This document shows positions 1-8,815 of a stretch of 64,000 nucleotides of DNA, piece after piece (positions within the stretch are counted from its first letter, which is position 1; each line of letters opens with the position of its first letter). The notes beneath the pieces were generated by a model. That model did not search any database, was not told where the DNA came from, and saw only the letters and a program-made list of their open reading frames with translations. The DNA comes from Aquabacter cavernae (GTDB taxonomy: Bacteria; Pseudomonadota; Alphaproteobacteria; Rhizobiales; Xanthobacteraceae), in contig NZ_RWKV01000009.1 in NCBI RefSeq assembly GCF_003993795.1, positions 1 through 64,000 on the forward strand, read 5' to 3'. A program made the position numbers and the translations under genes.

Positions 1-126
1 TTCAACAAGCTCAAACACTTCAGAGCCGTCGCCACCCGCTACGACAAGCGAGACGACAATTTCCTCGCTTCGATCCAACTCGCATCAATCCGCATCTGGC
101 TGCGAAGTTATGAGTCGGTCACCTAG
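1..126 (+). mobile_element. IS5-type transposase, C-terminal tail (cut by window start)
   Basis: An open frame runs from the first base to a TAG stop and encodes 41 residues ending IRIWLRSYESVT. The pattern RYDK-x4-NFLA followed by LASIRIWLR is typical of the C-terminus of IS5-group (DDE) transposases. The start of the gene and the left inverted repeat lie outside the window, so whether the element is intact cannot be judged. No clear terminal inverted repeat was recognised downstream. This is the only transposase sequence seen in the window. Confidence 0.75.
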
Positions 127-131
127 GCCCT

Positions 132-150
132 GGCCGGTACGAGACCGGCC
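132..150. terminator. Hairpin between IS tail and convergent small ORF
   Basis: The arms GGCCGGT (132-138) and ACCGGCC (144-150) are perfect complements around a 5-nt loop. The hairpin lies between the transposase stop and the stop of the minus-strand frame. There is no T-run, so termination is only inferred from position. Confidence 0.35.
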
Positions 151-168
151 GGGGCGCTCAGGATCGCG

Positions 169-495
169 TCACTTGCTGGTGCACTCCACGGAGCCCGGCA
201 CCAGCTTCATGGAGATGACATACTGGTCGCCCGTCTTCACCGGCTTGGCGATGGAGGAACGGGCAGAGGTCTGCCAGTTGAGGCATGCCACGCGCGGACC
301 GTGGTCGTCGTCGATCTGAAGCGTATAGAAGTCCTTGCGGAAGACCGTGAACAGCGACAGCTCCGGCATATGCGGGCCGCTCTCCGGCTCGAACTGTGAA
401 CAGCGGTTCCAGAAGGGGCGGCAGGATTCGGTATAGACGGTGCGCGTTTCCTTGGACTGCAGAACCGGCGTCCCCGCAGCGACCAGCGCCCTTGC
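169..495 (-). CDS. Small hypothetical protein, start unresolved, possibly 5'-truncated
   Basis: The minus-strand frame ending at 169 gives a protein-like C-terminus that contains FYTLQIDDDHGPRVACLNWQ and ends PGSVECTSK. The only in-frame ATG near this end is at 369 and would give 66 residues. Plausible coding character continues upstream to about 495, through a stretch with two Cys (ESCRPFWNRC) that resembles a secreted Cys-containing protein. No convincing start codon or signal peptide is left. Farther upstream the frame is a shadow of the L,D-transpeptidase gene. It may be a gene whose 5' end was lost, perhaps in a rearrangement linked to the adjacent IS. I do not recognise a family. Confidence 0.35.
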   Translation of the reverse strand, partial: ARALVAAGTPVLQSKETRTVYTESCRPFWNRCSQFEPESGPHMPELSLFTVFRKDFYTLQIDDDHGPRVACLNWQTSARSSIAKPVKTGDQYVISMKLVPGSVECTSK

Positions 496-712
496 CGCGT
501 CAGGTCTCCCCCAGGACTGAGGACCGAGCGGTGCGGCAATTTCTGGCCGAGAATGCTTCACCCTCCCCAGCGCGCCGCACAAATACCCCCCGCAACGCAA
601 GCCTGTGCTTGCCAGTTGCGCCAAGTGGCGGCAATGTCCGCTCGGAAAACGCTCAGCGGTTGCATGGTGGGGCCATCTCGCGGGGCGACGAGAATATGGG
701 AATTCCGACATC
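496..712. other. Non-coding stretch upstream of L,D-transpeptidase
   Basis: No supported gene was seen between the doubtful minus-strand frame and the L,D-transpeptidase start. Short frames here have no recognisable product. The stretch presumably carries the promoter of the downstream gene, but no convincing -35/-10 pair was picked out. Confidence 0.4.
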
Positions 713-1423
713 ATGATCACGGACGCTCGGACTGAAGGTGCCGGCAAGAGGAACGGGAGCGCCCTGCCCCAGGAGCGGGCGGGCCGTCTGAGCCGCCGGT
801 CGTTTCTCGCCGGTTCGGCCGCCACCTTCGGCGCGCTGGGCCTCGCCGGCTGCGCGGGGACCGACGGCATGAGCCTCGCCGAGGCGGAAAAGCTCTACGG
901 GCCCGTGCCCACTGAAAAATTCCCCATCCCGGCCACCGACATCAGCAAGGTGGATCCGAAATATTTCCGCCGGACCGTCACCTACGAGACCAAGGAAGCG
1001 CCGGGCACGATCATCGTCGATCCCAGCAATTACTACGTCTACCGGGTCGAGGGCGACAATGTCGCCACGCGCTACGGCGCCAATGTGGGGCGCGCGGGCT
1101 TCCTGTGGAACGGGGATGCCTATGTGGGCCGCAAGGGCGAATGGGCCACCTGGACCCCGCCCAAGGAGATGATCCAGCGCCAGCCGGAAGTGGCCAAATA
1201 TGCCGGCGGCATGCCGGGCGGCCTGGAAAATCCGCTGGGTGCGCGCACGCTCTATCTCTACCAGAACGGCAAGTACACGCTCTATACGATCTATGCCAGC
1301 AGCGCGCCGGACTCCATCGGCAACGGTATCACCAGCGGCTGCGTGGGCCTGCTGAGCCAGGACATGATCGACCTGTATGACCGCACGCCGGTCAAGACCA
1401 AGGTGATCGTGCTGCCGGCATAG
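713..1423 (+). CDS. L,D-transpeptidase family protein (YkuD/ErfK type), Tat/lipoprotein-like
   Basis: The protein has 236 residues. The N-terminus has a twin-arginine signal (LSRRSFLAGSAATF) that runs into a lipobox-like LAGC at about residue 47, so export and lipid anchoring are likely. The rest matches the YkuD domain that makes 3-3 cross-links in peptidoglycan or attaches proteins to it, ending with the conserved DMIDLYDRTPVKTKVIVLP-type tail. The nucleophilic Cys is present (SGC, Cys210). The usual His of IHG is Tyr194 (IYAS), and the Arg normally two residues after Cys is Gly212. The ATG at 713 places the signal correctly; an upstream in-frame ATG at 605 would add an unlikely 36 residues. 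A strong terminator follows the gene. It may be a divergent or inactive member. Confidence 0.85.
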   Translation: MITDARTEGAGKRNGSALPQERAGRLSRRSFLAGSAATFGALGLAGCAGTDGMSLAEAEKLYGPVPTEKFPIPATDISKVDPKYFRRTVTYETKEAPGTIIVDPSNYYVYRVEGDNVATRYGANVGRAGFLWNGDAYVGRKGEWATWTPPKEMIQRQPEVAKYAGGMPGGLENPLGARTLYLYQNGKYTLYTIYASSAPDSIGNGITSGCVGLLSQDMIDLYDRTPVKTKVIVLPA

Positions 1424-1488
1424 GGGTGGCCACGCCCCGCTGCGGGTCGCCGGAAGCCAGGCGTTTCGGCCGTTTTCTGCGATGATGC

Positions 1489-1522
1489 AGGCGCTGATCC
1501 CTCAAGGGGTCGGCGCCTTTTT
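1489..1522 (+). terminator. Rho-independent terminator after L,D-transpeptidase gene
   Basis: The outer arms AGGCGC (1489-1494) and GCGCCT (1513-1518) and the inner arms GATCCCT and AGGGGTC (one G-U pair) enclose a 2-nt loop. A run of five T follows at 1518-1522. This is the expected layout for an intrinsic terminator of the plus-strand gene. Confidence 0.8.
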
Positions 1523-1540
1523 CATGCGCGGCGCACTCCC

Positions 1541-2458
1541 TCACCCCGCCGGGCGGACGGTCCTGAAATTCTCGCGCGCCGCGTCGGTCAGGATCGCCCG
1601 GTGCAGCGAGCGGCCGGCGGGCGAGAGATCGCGCCCGGCCCGCTTGATGAGGAAAAGCTGACGCTCCACGCTCGGCCCCACCAGCGGGCGGAAGGTGAGC
1701 ACGCGATGGTCCTCGCGCGGCCAGGCGAGGGTCGGCAGCGGCGCCACGCCCACGCCCGCCTCCACCATGGCGAGAAGCGTCGCCGGATGCTCCGCCTCGT
1801 GATGGGGCGCGGTCGCGACCGGCAGGCCCCGGTCCATCTCCAGACGGATGCCCGTGCCCGGCGCCATGGCGATGAGCCCGGCGGCGGAGGCCTCGGCCCA
1901 GGTCACCTCGGCCCGTTCCGCGAGGACATGGTCGCGGCGCATCACAAGCGCGAACGAGTCGGTGAGCAGGAAGGTGCTGTCCAGTTCCGGATCGTCGCCC
2001 GGCACATTGGCGATTCCCAGTTCCGCGTCGCCGCTGCGCAGCGTGGTGATGATCTGCTGGCGCGGCGCCTCGCGCACGCTCACGCTCACCATGGGATAGG
2101 CGGTCTGGAACCGCGCCAGCACCGAGGGCAGCAGCCGCAGTGCAACAGAGGGCACGCAAGTGACGGCCACATGGCCGCGCCGGTGCTCCTTCAGATCCCT
2201 CAAATCCTGCAACTGGTGTTCAAGATCCGCCAGCACGCGCTGGATGCCGGGCAGGAAATCCCGCCCCACCGCGCTCAGCTGGACGCTGCGCGTGGTGCGG
2301 TCCAGCAGGCGCACGCCCAGATCGCTCTCAAGCTGTTGCACCGCCTGGCTGAGCGCGGACTGGGAGATGCCCAGCAGCCGCGCCGCTCCGCTGAAGCTGC
2401 CGGCCTGGGCCACCGCCACGAAGGCCCGCAATTGCCGGAGATTCAGATTTATCGTCAT
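1541..2458 (-). CDS. LysR-family transcriptional regulator
   Basis: The protein has 305 residues, the usual LTTR length. The N-terminal winged helix-turn-helix (LNLRQLRAFVAVAQAGSF, then AARLLGISQSALSQAVQQLE) is followed by a linker helix and a substrate-binding domain resembling periplasmic binding proteins. It is transcribed divergently from the ABC/rut operon that starts at 2612, the classic layout for a LysR regulator and its target. A near-perfect inverted repeat lies between them. By context it probably senses the imported compound or a pyrimidine-derived intermediate; the effector cannot be read from sequence. Confidence 0.92.
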   Translation of the reverse strand: MTINLNLRQLRAFVAVAQAGSFSGAARLLGISQSALSQAVQQLESDLGVRLLDRTTRSVQLSAVGRDFLPGIQRVLADLEHQLQDLRDLKEHRRGHVAVTCVPSVALRLLPSVLARFQTAYPMVSVSVREAPRQQIITTLRSGDAELGIANVPGDDPELDSTFLLTDSFALVMRRDHVLAERAEVTWAEASAAGLIAMAPGTGIRLEMDRGLPVATAPHHEAEHPATLLAMVEAGVGVAPLPTLAWPREDHRVLTFRPLVGPSVERQLFLIKRAGRDLSPAGRSLHRAILTDAARENFRTVRPAG

Positions 2459-2523
2459 GGCTAATAAATATATCTGTTTTTCCCGACTTGTTAATAAGAC
2501 ACCTCAATGAGAAGCTTTTAATC

Positions 2524-2542
2524 GTGAACAATAATTGTGCAC
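2524..2542. promoter_or_regulatory. Candidate LysR operator in divergent promoter region
   Basis: The sequence GTGAACAAT-A-ATTGTGCAC is an inverted repeat with 9-bp arms and a single mismatch. It lies 66 bp upstream of the LysR start and 70 bp upstream of the binding-protein ATG, in an AT-rich patch that contrasts with the surrounding GC-rich sequence. The symmetry and place suit an LTTR dimer site; binding is inferred. Confidence 0.5.
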
Positions 2543-2611
2543 CTGCGAAATACGCCGGGCACCGGACGGCGCGGAACACACGCCGCCACTTCCTTCCGAG
2601 AGGCTTTTGGC

Positions 2612-3624
2612 ATGGTCATGGATCGGCGCTCCCTTTTGAAACTGTCCCTCGCGGGCGCGGCGGCGGGGGTCTTCGGCCCGCTGAGCGCGGCCCGCGCTGC
2701 CGGCACCCCCGTCATCATCTCCGAGGCGCTGCGCCTCGGCATGTATTCGACGCTCTATGTGGCGGCCGATAAGGGCCTGTTCGCCAAGCACGGGCTGGAG
2801 GCGGACGTCTCCACCGCCGGCGGCATCGCCTTGCCCACCCCCATCGTGCTCTCCGGCCGCGCCCAGTTCGGCGTCACCAGCCCCGGAATGTCGGTGAATG
2901 CGGCGCGCGAGGGCGGCAAGCTGAAGAACATCGCCAAGATCGTCGGCGGCGTCTCCATGTGGGCCATGGCGCGGCCCGACAGCCAGATCAAGTCCATCCA
3001 GGATTTGCGCGGCAAGACCATTGCCACGCTGAAATTCCCGTCCTCCACCATCCAGGTGCCCACCTATGCCATGAAGAGCGTGGGCGGGTTCGACCCCAAG
3101 GAAGCGGGCGTCACCTTCCTGGAACTGCCGGCGGGCGCCCAGGCCGCCGCCGTGAAGGACGGCCGGGCGGACGTGGCCACCGCCTTTGAATGGGACATCT
3201 CCATCGGCGCCGAGCAGTTCGGCCTCAAGCCGGTCCTGTCCTTCGGCGACATTATCGGCCCGCTCTGCTTCACCACCGCCATGGCGAGCGAGGAGTACAT
3301 CGCCAAGAACCCGGCCACCGTGCAGGGCTTCTGCAACGCCCTCGCCGAGGCGCAGAAGATGATGCATGCGGACAATGCGGTGTTCACGCAGGTGGCCGAG
3401 AAATACTTCCCCAAGGTCGCCCCCTCGGTGATCGCCAACGCCACGAAGAACTTCTTCGACTCGCGCACGGCCATCCCGAAGAACCCGACCATCTCGGACG
3501 CCGAATGGACCCGCGCCATGGAGCTTGAGCTGGGCGGCGGCTCCATCAAGTCGCCCCTTCCCTATGCCCAGATGGTGGACAATTCCTTCGCCCTCAAGGC
3601 GGCGAAGGACTTCGGAGTTGCCGG

Positions 3625-3628
<4 letters not shown>
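2612..3628 (+). CDS. ABC transporter substrate-binding protein, NitT/TauT (NMT1) type
   Basis: The protein has 338 residues with a Tat-type signal ([17 protein letters not shown]) cleaved after about ARA, so it is periplasmic. The mature part starts with [22 protein letters not shown], the usual opening of the NMT1/SsuA-like family that binds small organic nutrients such as taurine, nitrate or thiamine precursors. The ATG at 2612 is preferred because it precedes the RR motif; an upstream in-frame ATG at 2537 would bury the signal. Its stop overlaps the rutB start (ATGA), so the two are translationally coupled. With the permease at 4749 and the ATPase at 6387 it forms one importer. The ligand is unknown; linkage to rutBCD suggests a pyrimidine-related compound. 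Confidence 0.88.
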
Positions 3629-4350
<722 letters not shown>

Positions 4351-4358
4351 GGCTTCAC

Positions 4359-4745
4359 ATGACCTCCCGCGCCATCATCCCCCCCGGCTCCGGCACCCCG
4401 CTGGCCCCCTTCTCCCCCGGCATCCTGGCCGACAACATCGTCTATGTGTCGGGCACCCTGCCCTTCGACAAGGACAACAATGTCGTGCACCTGGGCGACG
4501 CTGCCGCCCAGACCCGGCATGTGCTTGAGATCATCAAGAGCGTGCTGGAAACCGCCGGCGCCTCCATGGCGGACGTGACCTTCAACCAGATCTTCCTCAC
4601 CGACTGGGCCAATTACGCCGCCGTGAACGCGGTCTATGCGGAATATTTCCCCGGCGAGAAGCCCGCGCGCTTCTGCGTGCAGGCGGGCCTCGTGAAGCCC
4701 GGCGCGCTGGTGGAAATCGCCACGACCGCCCACAAGCGGGGCTGA
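4359..4745 (+). CDS. rutC: 3-aminoacrylate deaminase RutC (Rid family)
   Basis: The protein has 128 residues and belongs to the YjgF/YER057c/UK114 (Rid) family. It starts [20 protein letters not shown] and contains [19 protein letters not shown] and [11 protein letters not shown], which match RutC rather than general RidA. It is thought to speed removal of reactive 3-aminoacrylate (its deamination toward malonic semialdehyde) formed by RutB. The ATG at 4359 is chosen because the longer frame upstream is a shadow of rutB. It sits between rutB and the permease gene. Confidence 0.93.
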   Translation: MTSRAIIPPGSGTPLAPFSPGILADNIVYVSGTLPFDKDNNVVHLGDAAAQTRHVLEIIKSVLETAGASMADVTFNQIFLTDWANYAAVNAVYAEYFPGEKPARFCVQAGLVKPGALVEIATTAHKRG

Positions 4746-4748
4746 ACG

Positions 4749-5561
4749 GTGAGCCTGATGACCGCTCCCCTCCCGGCTCAAGCGCGTGTCCGCCGGGGCG
4801 GCTGGCAGGTTCGCCTGCCTTCCGCCCCCCGCGTGGCGCTCTACCAGATCGCCCTCCTGGTCGGTCTCCTCGCGGTCTGGGAGGCGGCGGTGACCATCGG
4901 CTGGCTGCCGGTCTATCTCTATGGGCGGCCGACCGGCGTGTTCGAGCGGGGCTGGCAGCTCATCCTCTCCGGCGAGCTGGCGCGCGATGCGGCGCTGACC
5001 GCCTGGGAGGCCGTGGCGGGCTTCGTCATCGGCACCGTGCTCGGCAGCGCGGCGGGCCTCGTGCTCTGGCTGTTCCCCACCGGGGCGGCGGTGCTGCGGC
5101 CCTATATGATCGCGCTCAACGGCCTGCCCAAGATCGCGCTCGCGCCGCTCATCATCGTGTGGTTCGGCATCGGCCTCGGCTCCAAGATCGCCATTGCCGC
5201 CATCATCACCTTCATCGTCGCCCTCATCACCGCCCAGCAGGGCGCCAAGGAGGTGGACGACGACCTGCTGAAGCTCATGCGCTCGCTGGGCGCCAGCCGG
5301 TTCCGCACCTGGCGGACGGTGATCGTGCCCGGCGCCGTGCCGTGGATCGTCTCGGCCTTCCGCCTCAATGTGGGCTTCGCGCTGATCGGCGCCGTGGTGG
5401 GCGAGTACATCGCCTCCAAGGAGGGCCTTGGCTACATGATCTACTATGCCGGTGTCCTCTACGACCTGAACGCCGTGTGGGTGGGCATCGCAGCTTTGAT
5501 GGCCGTCGCCCTGCTCATGTACGGCGCCGTGGACCTGATCGAGCGGCGCCTGCGCGCCTGA
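4749..5561 (+). CDS. ABC transporter permease, SsuC/TauC type
   Basis: The protein has 270 residues with about six hydrophobic segments and the binding-protein-dependent transport fold. The EAA-type loop is recognisable around MRSLGASRFRTWRTVIVPGAVPW (near residues 178-200). The start is either GTG at 4749 or ATG at 4758; GTG lies only 3 nt after the rutC stop. It would pair with the binding protein at 2612 and the ATPase at 6387. Placement between rutC and rutD argues that transport and pyrimidine catabolism are one functional unit. Confidence 0.9.
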   Translation: MSLMTAPLPAQARVRRGGWQVRLPSAPRVALYQIALLVGLLAVWEAAVTIGWLPVYLYGRPTGVFERGWQLILSGELARDAALTAWEAVAGFVIGTVLGSAAGLVLWLFPTGAAVLRPYMIALNGLPKIALAPLIIVWFGIGLGSKIAIAAIITFIVALITAQQGAKEVDDDLLKLMRSLGASRFRTWRTVIVPGAVPWIVSAFRLNVGFALIGAVVGEYIASKEGLGYMIYYAGVLYDLNAVWVGIAALMAVALLMYGAVDLIERRLRA

Positions 5562-5592
5562 CCTCTCCCCCCTTGCGAGACGAAGACGTTCC

Positions 5593-6390
5593 ATGCCCTA
5601 CGCGCACGGCGGCGACGCCGACATCTATTACGAAGTCCATGGCCAGGGCACGCCCGTCCTGCTCTCGGCCGGAATGGGCGGCGGTGGCGGCTTCTGGCGG
5701 CCCCAGGTGGAAGCCCTCTCGGCCCGGCACACGGTCATCCTCTATGACCATGCCGGGACCGGCCGCAGCGCACGGGATATCGGCCCGCGCACCATCGCGG
5801 AAATGGCCGCCGACATGGCCCGCGTGCTGGACGCGGCGGGCGTGGACGATGCCCATGTGGCGGGCCACGCCATCGGCGGCATCATCGGCATGGAGCTGGC
5901 CCTCAGCGCCCCCGAGCGGGTGCGCAGCCTGACCGTGGTGAACGGCTGGGCACGGGCGGACGGCTTCCTGCGGCGCTGCTTCGAGGTGCGCACGCGCATC
6001 CTGCTGGCCTCCGGGCCGCAGGCTTATGTGCGGGCCCAGCCCCTCTTCCTCTATCCGCCCCGCTGGATCGCCGACAACATGGACACGCTGGAAGCGGAGG
6101 AGGCCCATATGGTGGCGAACTTCCCCTCCGCCGACACCATGCTGAGCCGCATCGAGACCTTCCTCGCCTTCGACGGGCGGGAGCGCATGGCGGATATCAG
6201 CGTGCCCACCCTGCTGGCGGTGGCGCGGGACGATGCCCTCGTGCCCGCTTATTTGTCGGAGCATCTGGCGGCGGGCATCCCCGGCGCCCGCATCGCCGAG
6301 GTGGAATGGGGCGCCCACGCCTTCACCGCCGTGGAACCGGACAGGTTCAACGACATGCTGCTCGCCTTCTGCGCGGAGACCGACCGATGA
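5593..6390 (+). CDS. rutD: RutD-like alpha/beta hydrolase (aminoacrylate hydrolase)
   Basis: The protein has 265 residues with the alpha/beta-hydrolase fold. The nucleophile elbow reads GHAIGG (residues 91-96), with Ala93 where most hydrolases have Ser. RutD of Escherichia coli also has GHA there, so this is a family trait and not decay. Further RutD-like blocks are VVNGWARADGFLRRCFEVR and AQPLFLYPPRW. RutD increases the rate of aminoacrylate breakdown in the Rut pathway. The gene follows the permease by 31 nt and overlaps the ATPase start by 4 nt. Confidence 0.9.
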   Translation: MPYAHGGDADIYYEVHGQGTPVLLSAGMGGGGGFWRPQVEALSARHTVILYDHAGTGRSARDIGPRTIAEMAADMARVLDAAGVDDAHVAGHAIGGIIGMELALSAPERVRSLTVVNGWARADGFLRRCFEVRTRILLASGPQAYVRAQPLFLYPPRWIADNMDTLEAEEAHMVANFPSADTMLSRIETFLAFDGRERMADISVPTLLAVARDDALVPAYLSEHLAAGIPGARIAEVEWGAHAFTAVEPDRFNDMLLAFCAETDR

Positions 6391-7181
6391 CTGGAGCAAC
6401 CACCCGCCGCAATGTGGTGCTGCGCGCCGAGGACGTGGGCATGGTCTTCCCCGGCCGGAACGGGCCGGTGGAAGCGATCCGCAAAGTGGATTTCGAGCTG
6501 TATGAGGGCGAGACGCTCGCCATCGTCGGTCCCTCCGGCTGCGGCAAGTCCACCTTGTTCAACGCCATTTCCGGCCTTCTGAAGCCCACGCGCGGCCTCA
6601 TCGAGGTGGACGGCCTCAGGGTGGACGATGCCACCGGCCATGTGGGCTACATGCTCCAGAAGGACCTGCTGCTGCCCTGGCGCACGGTGATGGAGAATGT
6701 GGTTCTGGGCCTGGAGGTGCGCGGCACGCCCAAGGCCGAGGCCCGCGCCATCGCGCAGGACCTCATCAATGCCTATGGCCTGTCGGGCTTCGAGAATGCC
6801 AAGCCGGCCACCCTCTCCGGCGGCATGCGCCAGCGCGTCGCCATCATGCGCACGCTCGCCTTCGACCCCAAGGTGATCCTGCTGGACGAGCCGTTCTCCG
6901 CGCTCGACTTCCAGACCCGCTTGCTGCTGCAGGCGGACGTGGCGCGCATCATCGCCGAGCGGGGCAAGAGCGCCATCCTCGTCACCCACGACATCGGCGA
7001 GGCCATCGCCATGGCGGATCGCGTTCTGGTGCTCACCCTGCGCCCCGCCAGCGTGCGCGCCGTGCATGAGATCCGCCTGCCGCGTGAAGGCGCCGATCCC
7101 GTGGCGCTGCGCTCGGACACGGCCTTCAACGCATATTTCTCGCTGATCTGGAAGGATCTGGAGATCCCCAAGGCGGCCTGA
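6387..7181 (+). CDS. ABC transporter ATP-binding protein, SsuB/TauB type
   Basis: The protein has 264 residues with all ABC motifs: Walker A GPSGCGKST (48-56), Q-loop MLQKD, signature LSGGMRQR, Walker B ILLDEPFSALD and the H-loop VTHD. The sequence LLLPWRTVMENV is characteristic of the nitrate/sulfonate/taurine subfamily. The ATG at 6387 overlaps the rutD stop (ATGA), showing coupling; the longer frame upstream is a shadow. It powers the importer made with the products at 2612 and 4749. A hairpin overlaps its stop codon, ending the operon. Confidence 0.92.
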   Translation: MTGATTRRNVVLRAEDVGMVFPGRNGPVEAIRKVDFELYEGETLAIVGPSGCGKSTLFNAISGLLKPTRGLIEVDGLRVDDATGHVGYMLQKDLLLPWRTVMENVVLGLEVRGTPKAEARAIAQDLINAYGLSGFENAKPATLSGGMRQRVAIMRTLAFDPKVILLDEPFSALDFQTRLLLQADVARIIAERGKSAILVTHDIGEAIAMADRVLVLTLRPASVRAVHEIRLPREGADPVALRSDTAFNAYFSLIWKDLEIPKAA

Positions 7182-7190
7182 GGCCGCCTT
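7170..7190 (+). terminator. Hairpin overlapping the stop of the ABC ATPase gene
   Basis: AAGGCGGCCT (7170-7179) and AGGCCGCCTT (7181-7190) are perfect inverted repeats around a single G, with the TGA stop at the apex. It likely marks the 3' end of the rut/ABC operon, followed by a short T-containing stretch. Confidence 0.55.
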
Positions 7191-7269
7191 GCCGTTTCCA
7201 TCTCATACCAACGGCCCCGGTCTTTGACCGGTGCCGAGCGGATTTCGCTCAAGCGCCGCGCGGGCTTGA

Positions 7270-7304
7270 CCAAGGGTCCGTGAGACATGCTCACGGACCC
7301 TTGG
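7270..7304. terminator. Perfect 15-bp hairpin between convergent genes
   Basis: CCAAGGGTCCGTGAG (7270-7284) and CTCACGGACCCTTGG (7290-7304) pair perfectly around ACATG. It sits directly 3' of the minus-strand MFS gene and downstream of the plus-strand operon, so it can serve both directions. There is no long T-run. Confidence 0.65.
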
Positions 7305-7306
7305 TG

Positions 7307-8611
7307 TCAGGCGGCGCGGGCGCGTCGCCGCAGCAGGGCGTTCAGCAGCAAGGCGAGCAGCCCCGCCGCGCAAACCACGACCGCCAGAAGCTCGAAGCCG
7401 GAGGTGAAGCGGTCGGTGGTCTGCTTGATGAAGCCCACTGCATAGGGGCCGACGAAGCCCCCGAGATTGCCGATGGAATTGATGAGGGCGATGCCCGCCG
7501 CCGCCGCCGTGCCGCGCAGGAACAGCGGCGGGATGGACCAGAACGGGCCGAGCGCCGCATAGATGCCCACCGAGGCGCAGGTGATGGCGGCGATGGCCAG
7601 CAGGTGCGAACCCGCATGCACGCTCGCCACCAGCCCCACGGCGCCGAGAAACGCCGCCCCCGCCACATGCAGGACGCGCTCGCCGGACCTGTCGCTGTGG
7701 CGCCCCCACACCAGCATGGCCAGCGCGCTCAACAAATAGGGCGGAACCAGAAGCCACCCCACCTGCTGCACGCTGTAGCCCATGCCGCGCACGATCTGCG
7801 GCAGCCACAGGCCGATGCCGTACAACCCCACCACGAGCCCGAAATAGATCAGCCCCAGCAGCAGCACCCGCGTGTCGCGCAGCGCGGGCCAGAGGCTGTG
7901 GCGGGTGGTGGCGTCCTGCGACACATGATCGGCCGCGAGGCGCGCCGCGATGATCCGCTTTTCGTCCGCATCCAGCCAGCGGGCCTCGGCGGGGCCGTCC
8001 GGCAGGAGGACCAGCACGGCGAAGCCGAGCAAGGTGGCGGGCAGCCCCTCGATGATGAACAGCCACTGCCAGCCGGCAAGGCCCAGGACGCCGTGGCTTT
8101 CCATCACCAGCGCGGACAGCGGCGCGCCCACGGCGCTGGCGATGGGCACCGCCGCCATGAACAACGCGATGTAGCGCGCCCGCATGGCGAGCGGAAACCA
8201 ATAGCCCAGATACAGGATCATGCCCGGCAGGAAGCCGGCCTCCGCCGCGCCCAGCAGGAAGCGCAGGATGAAGAAGGAGGTGGAGCCGGTCACGAAGGCG
8301 GTGGCGGCGGAGATGAGGCCCCAGGTGATCATGATGCGGCAGATCCACAGCCGCGCGCCCACCTTCTCCAGCACCAGGTTGGAGGGCACCTCGAACAGGA
8401 AATAGCCGATGAAGAAGATGCCGGCGCCCCAGCCATAGACTTCGGGGGAGAAGCCGAGATCGGCATTCATGGTGAGGGCCGCGAAGCCCACATTCACCCG
8501 GTCCAGGAAGCTCACCAGATAGAGCAGCATCATGAACGGGATGAGCCGCTTGGCCACCTTGGCGAAGGCGCGCTGCTCCTGCGCTGTCAGTCCCGTCGTC
8601 GTGTCCATCAT
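7307..8611 (-). CDS. MFS transporter, anion:cation symporter (ACS) family
   Basis: The protein has 434 residues from the ATG at 8611 (another ATG is at 8608). It has the 12-segment MFS pattern, with the family signature region FLDRVNVGFAAL after the first helix, WGLISAATAFV in the early helices and LRFLLGAAEAGFLPGMILYL, which are typical of the ACS group (phthalate, tartrate, glucarate and similar organic anions). The substrate cannot be deduced. A preceding TTG-initiated extension (8638) is possible but unlikely. The gene is convergent with the rut/ABC operon and stands alone. Confidence 0.88.
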   Translation of the reverse strand: MMDTTTGLTAQEQRAFAKVAKRLIPFMMLLYLVSFLDRVNVGFAALTMNADLGFSPEVYGWGAGIFFIGYFLFEVPSNLVLEKVGARLWICRIMITWGLISAATAFVTGSTSFFILRFLLGAAEAGFLPGMILYLGYWFPLAMRARYIALFMAAVPIASAVGAPLSALVMESHGVLGLAGWQWLFIIEGLPATLLGFAVLVLLPDGPAEARWLDADEKRIIAARLAADHVSQDATTRHSLWPALRDTRVLLLGLIYFGLVVGLYGIGLWLPQIVRGMGYSVQQVGWLLVPPYLLSALAMLVWGRHSDRSGERVLHVAGAAFLGAVGLVASVHAGSHLLAIAAITCASVGIYAALGPFWSIPPLFLRGTAAAAGIALINSIGNLGGFVGPYAVGFIKQTTDRFTSGFELLAVVVCAAGLLALLLNALLRRRARAA

Positions 8612-8815
8612 CCGCACCCGTTTCCCAATGCGCGGCAACCTTCATGGCCACGGGGACGAGGTCAAGCCCACGGGTTGAGCTTACCGGTGGACCGGACGGG
8701 CGCATGGTATCCCACGGATGCTCCCCCACGGCCGGGCACGCAAAAGAGGAGCGCGCCCGCCCCGCGAGGAAGAGACGCGCTCCGTTTTACGGACAGAGGC
8801 GGGTGGGAGCGACGG

